Below the pieces are notes generated by a model. That model made no database searches. It was not told the DNA's origin and worked only from the letters and a program-made list of their open reading frames with translations. A stretch of 34,107 bases of DNA from Pseudomonadota bacterium. GTDB lineage: Bacteria > Pseudomonadota > Alphaproteobacteria > Acetobacterales > Acetobacteraceae. Below, in pieces: positions 31,919 to 34,107 of this stretch. Each line of letters begins with the position of its first letter. Position 1 is the first letter of the stretch. The DNA lies in contig JAFEFW010000013.1 in assembly GCA_018240405.1 (NCBI GenBank), positions 1 to 34,107 of the forward strand, given 5' to 3'. Position numbers and translations under genes: made by a program.

Positions 31919-31947
31919 TTGCACGCACGTTGCGCGGAATCTATAGC
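31919..31947 (+). promoter_or_regulatory. Candidate sigma-70-like promoter for the small exported protein
   Basis: TTGCAC (31919-31924) and TATAGC (31942-31947) are separated by exactly 17 bp. A start near 31954 would leave a leader of about 50 nt before the ATG at 32005. It lies in the 294-bp divergent gap 31711-32004, where I see no gene, RNA or strong repeat otherwise. Found by eye, so chance matching is possible. Confidence 0.35.
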
Positions 31948-32004
31948 TGCCGACCGGTGTGCGAGAGTCACATCAGGTCAGGGCTCAAGCCAAAGAATAT
32001 ACAC

Positions 32005-32376
32005 ATGACGATGCCCCGAATCCCATGGCGCCGTTGCCTCGCTGTTGCCGTATTGGCACCCGTAGTCAGCCTGTCGTGCACCGTGATCACTGCCACCAAT
32101 ATGTTTGCCGCCGGCCAGTCAACCGACTTGGAAACGTACCGGACGTTTGAACGTCCGGATGGCGCCTACCGCCTCGTCGTACTGCGCAGGCAGCTGCCAT
32201 TTGCGATGCCTGGCCAGGCAAGCGATGCGCCCGGGATCGTCCGGTTGCTGGACCGCAAGGGAAAGGTACTGCGGCAGACGGAGGTGGAAATGGTCCAATT
32301 CGTTAACGACAACACTGTGACGTGGTCCCGCAGGTCCGTGCATGTCACCCTGGTGGTCGATTGGTCCCTGCCGTGA
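32005..32376 (+). CDS. Small exported protein of unknown function
   Basis: A 123-residue protein. A basic N-terminus (residues 1-10) is followed by a hydrophobic stretch (AVAVLAPVVSLSC) giving a signal peptide or anchor. The Cys near residue 25 is in a poor lipobox context, so lipidation is doubtful. The mature part begins TYRTFERPDGAYRLVVLRR, then contains PFAMPGQASDAPGIVRLLD and TVTWSRRSVHV. This looks like a beta-rich periplasmic domain; I recall similar small hypothetical proteins in Proteobacteria but cannot name a family. The long open frame upstream is not coding, because it is antisense to the amidohydrolase. No strong Shine-Dalgarno is present. It precedes the GMC oxidoreductase by 55 nt on the same strand. 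Confidence 0.65.
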   Translation: MTMPRIPWRRCLAVAVLAPVVSLSCTVITATNMFAAGQSTDLETYRTFERPDGAYRLVVLRRQLPFAMPGQASDAPGIVRLLDRKGKVLRQTEVEMVQFVNDNTVTWSRRSVHVTLVVDWSLP

Positions 32377-32431
32377 GCAGGCGGCGCGGACGTTGACACG
32401 CCGCGCCGCCCGCCGGACCATCCGGACCGCC

Positions 32432-34030
32432 ATGGAAACCTATGATTATATTGTCGTCGGCGCAGGGTCAGCCGGCGCCGCCGTCGCCAACCGGCTCTCG
32501 GCGAACCCAGGCAACAAGGTGCTGTTGCTGGAGGCCGGCCTTGCCGACAACCCCTGGACCCGCGTCCCGGTCGGCTACGCCAGGCTGCTGACCAATCCGG
32601 CGGCGAACTGGCTGTACAGCGCCGAACCGGAACCATCCACCAATGGCCGCCGCCTGGCAGTGCCGCGCGGCAAGTTGTTGGGTGGATCGTCGGCCATCAA
32701 CGGGCAAGCTTTCGTCCGCGGCCAGGCGCAGGATTTCGATACCTGGGCGCAAATGGGTAACTACGGCTGGAGTTACGACGACGTGCTGCCGTTCTTCAAG
32801 CGGATGGAATCCTATCGCGACGGCGGCGACGACAAGTTCCGCGGCCGCGAGGGCCCGATCATTGTGCACAATCCCGATCCCGGCCCGGTCCTCGGCAAGA
32901 TCATCGAGGCGGCCGGGCAGGTCGGAATTCGCCACAACCCCGACTACAATGGCGCACAGCAGGACGGTATTGCCATGAGCCAGGCGAACATCGCCCGCGG
33001 CCGAAGGCAAAGCACCGCCGTCTGCTATCTTGCCCCGATCCGACAACGAACGAATCTGCGCATCCAGACCGAGGCGCTGACGCAGGCCGTGCTGCTGGAG
33101 GGCACGCGCTGCACCGGCGTTCGTTACGCAGTGGGCGGCGTGTCGCGGGAGGCGAAAGCGGCGCGCGAGGTGGTTATCTGCGCTGGCGCGGTGAACTCGC
33201 CGGCGCTGCTGGAACTGTCAGGCATTGGCCAGCCGGAGCGCCTGCAGGCGCTGGGCATCACCGTGCGGCAGGCGCTGCCCGGAGTCGGTGAAAACCTGCG
33301 CGATCATTACGCGCCGCGCACGCGCTGGCGGATCGGCAAGAAAGGCATCACTTTTAACGATCGCGGCCGCGGGCTTGCGCTTGTCGGCCAAGTCGCTCGG
33401 TATCTGCTGCAACAACCCAGCCTGCTGAACTCTGTTGGCGCGCCGCTGCGCGCCTTTGTGAAATCGCGCGAGGGGCTGGAGGCGCCGGACCTGCTGCTGG
33501 GCTGGGTGCCAATGCTGACGGAACCGGGACCGAAAGGGCCGCGGATTTCCGTGGCCTCCGGCATGACCTGCTACGCGCACCCGATGCGACCGGAAAGCAA
33601 GGGCCGCATTCACATCACCTCGGCCGAACCGGGCAAGCCACCCTCGATCCACTTCAACTTCCTGTCGGCGGAGATCGACGCGGTGCTAACGGTCAAGGCG
33701 ATCCGTATCGCACGCTCGATCATGACGGCGCCGGCACTGCGGGACTGGCAGGTCACGGAAATCGGGCCGGGTCCGGACCTGCAGACCGACGACGAGATCC
33801 TGGAGTGGGTGCGGCGCGTCGGCGAGACCACCTATCACCCGGTCGGGACATGCAAGATGGGCTCCGATCCAATGGCGGTGGTCGACCCGGAACTACGGGT
33901 GCACGGGATCGCGGGGCTGCGGGTGGCGGATGCGTCGATCATGCCGACGCTGACGTCAGGAAACACCAATGCGCCGTCGATCATGATCGGAGAGAAGGCG
34001 GCGGATATGGTGCTGAAAGCGGCGGCGTAG
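32432..34030 (+). CDS. GMC-family FAD-dependent oxidoreductase (choline/alcohol dehydrogenase-like)
   Basis: A 532-residue flavoprotein oxidising an alcohol. The FAD-binding GAGSAG is at residues 10-15, with the glutamate-ending second strand (VLLLEAG). Signature 1 of the family is GGSSAINGQAFVRGQ near residue 88, and signature 2 is GAVNSPALLELSGIG near 255. The active-site His is in TTYHPVGTCKMG, and the paired Asn is expected in SGNTNAPSIMIGEKAA near the C-terminus, both intact. I chose the ATG at 32432 because the FAD motif must lie close to the N-terminus; the open frame starting at 32342 adds 30 residues of basic, non-family sequence. Choline dehydrogenase, polyethylene glycol dehydrogenase and other alcohol dehydrogenases share these features, so the substrate is open. 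No partner cytochrome is visible. Confidence 0.92.
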   Translation: METYDYIVVGAGSAGAAVANRLSANPGNKVLLLEAGLADNPWTRVPVGYARLLTNPAANWLYSAEPEPSTNGRRLAVPRGKLLGGSSAINGQAFVRGQAQDFDTWAQMGNYGWSYDDVLPFFKRMESYRDGGDDKFRGREGPIIVHNPDPGPVLGKIIEAAGQVGIRHNPDYNGAQQDGIAMSQANIARGRRQSTAVCYLAPIRQRTNLRIQTEALTQAVLLEGTRCTGVRYAVGGVSREAKAAREVVICAGAVNSPALLELSGIGQPERLQALGITVRQALPGVGENLRDHYAPRTRWRIGKKGITFNDRGRGLALVGQVARYLLQQPSLLNSVGAPLRAFVKSREGLEAPDLLLGWVPMLTEPGPKGPRISVASGMTCYAHPMRPESKGRIHITSAEPGKPPSIHFNFLSAEIDAVLTVKAIRIARSIMTAPALRDWQVTEIGPGPDLQTDDEILEWVRRVGETTYHPVGTCKMGSDPMAVVDPELRVHGIAGLRVADASIMPTLTSGNTNAPSIMIGEKAADMVLKAAA

Positions 34031-34107
34031 CGAGGCGACGTTCAGGCGCGGTGTTGTGCGGTGCCATGCGTCCCGCCGCGAAGGCAGCCGGTTGATCGCC
34101 AAGACAG

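Noticed and set aside
30805-32004. Long N-terminal extension of the small exported protein
   Set aside because: Most of it is antisense to the amidohydrolase; the signal peptide starts at 32005.
1-34107. CRISPR arrays, tRNA/rRNA genes, complete insertion sequences
   Set aside because: Reading the intergenic stretches on both strands showed no regular repeats, no tRNA-like arms and no transposase with terminal inverted repeats. A software scan would be needed to exclude short or unusual RNAs.

Overview
The window is GC-rich throughout, with tight operons and frequent 4-bp ATGA overlaps. It carries B12-dependent methionine synthase, CaiB-type CoA transferase, a Rieske oxygenase, several periplasmic binding proteins and an OFA-type MFS carrier. 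This mix suggests a metabolically versatile alphaproteobacterium, perhaps Acetobacteraceae/Rhodospirillales-like. That placement is an inference from gene content, not a phylogenetic test. I see no tRNA, rRNA, CRISPR array, complete insertion sequence or prophage.

Layout. 1-3.05 kb: the 3' four fifths of metH, ending in hairpins that separate it from a convergent two-gene membrane operon (YqjD/YqjE-like, 3.07-3.75 kb). 3.9-5.6 kb: two overlapping minus-strand genes for glycan-type transferases. 5.7-12.1 kb: an overlapping minus-strand pair, a SNF2-type helicase followed by a 1170-residue Eco57I-like N6-adenine methyltransferase. These resemble DrmD and DrmMI of DISARM phage defence, but no drmA, drmB or drmC is present, so this is the best candidate for a reduced or undescribed system. 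12.1-17.2 kb: a plus-strand catabolic run of short-chain dehydrogenase, enoyl-CoA hydratase, Rieske oxygenase and molybdopterin oxidoreductase. 17.3-19.1 kb (minus): an orphan NMT1/TauA-like binding protein and a LigI-like amidohydrolase. 19.1-19.4 kb: unexplained DNA with the look of decayed coding sequence. 19.4-20.5 kb (minus): a ChaA-like Ca2+/H+ antiporter. 20.8-24.7 kb (plus): a complete ferric/polyamine-type ABC importer in the order ATPase, binding protein, fused permease. 24.8-26.0 kb (plus): an orphan branched-chain-amino-acid-type binding protein. 26.1-31.7 kb (minus): a probable five-gene operon of metallo-amidohydrolase, short-chain dehydrogenase, two MFS carriers and a CaiB-family CoA transferase. 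32.0-34.0 kb (plus): a small exported protein and a GMC oxidoreductase. The last 77 bases hold nothing I recognise.

How the genes work together. From 12 kb on, most genes fit uptake and oxidation of organic acids, esters, lactones or aromatic compounds: importers and MFS carriers bring substrates in, the Rieske, molybdenum and GMC enzymes oxidise them, amidohydrolases open lactone or amide bonds, and CoA transferase, hydratase and dehydrogenases pass products to beta-oxidation-like steps. No substrate can be named from sequence alone. The defence-like pair sits as an insert between cell-surface genes and this catabolic region.
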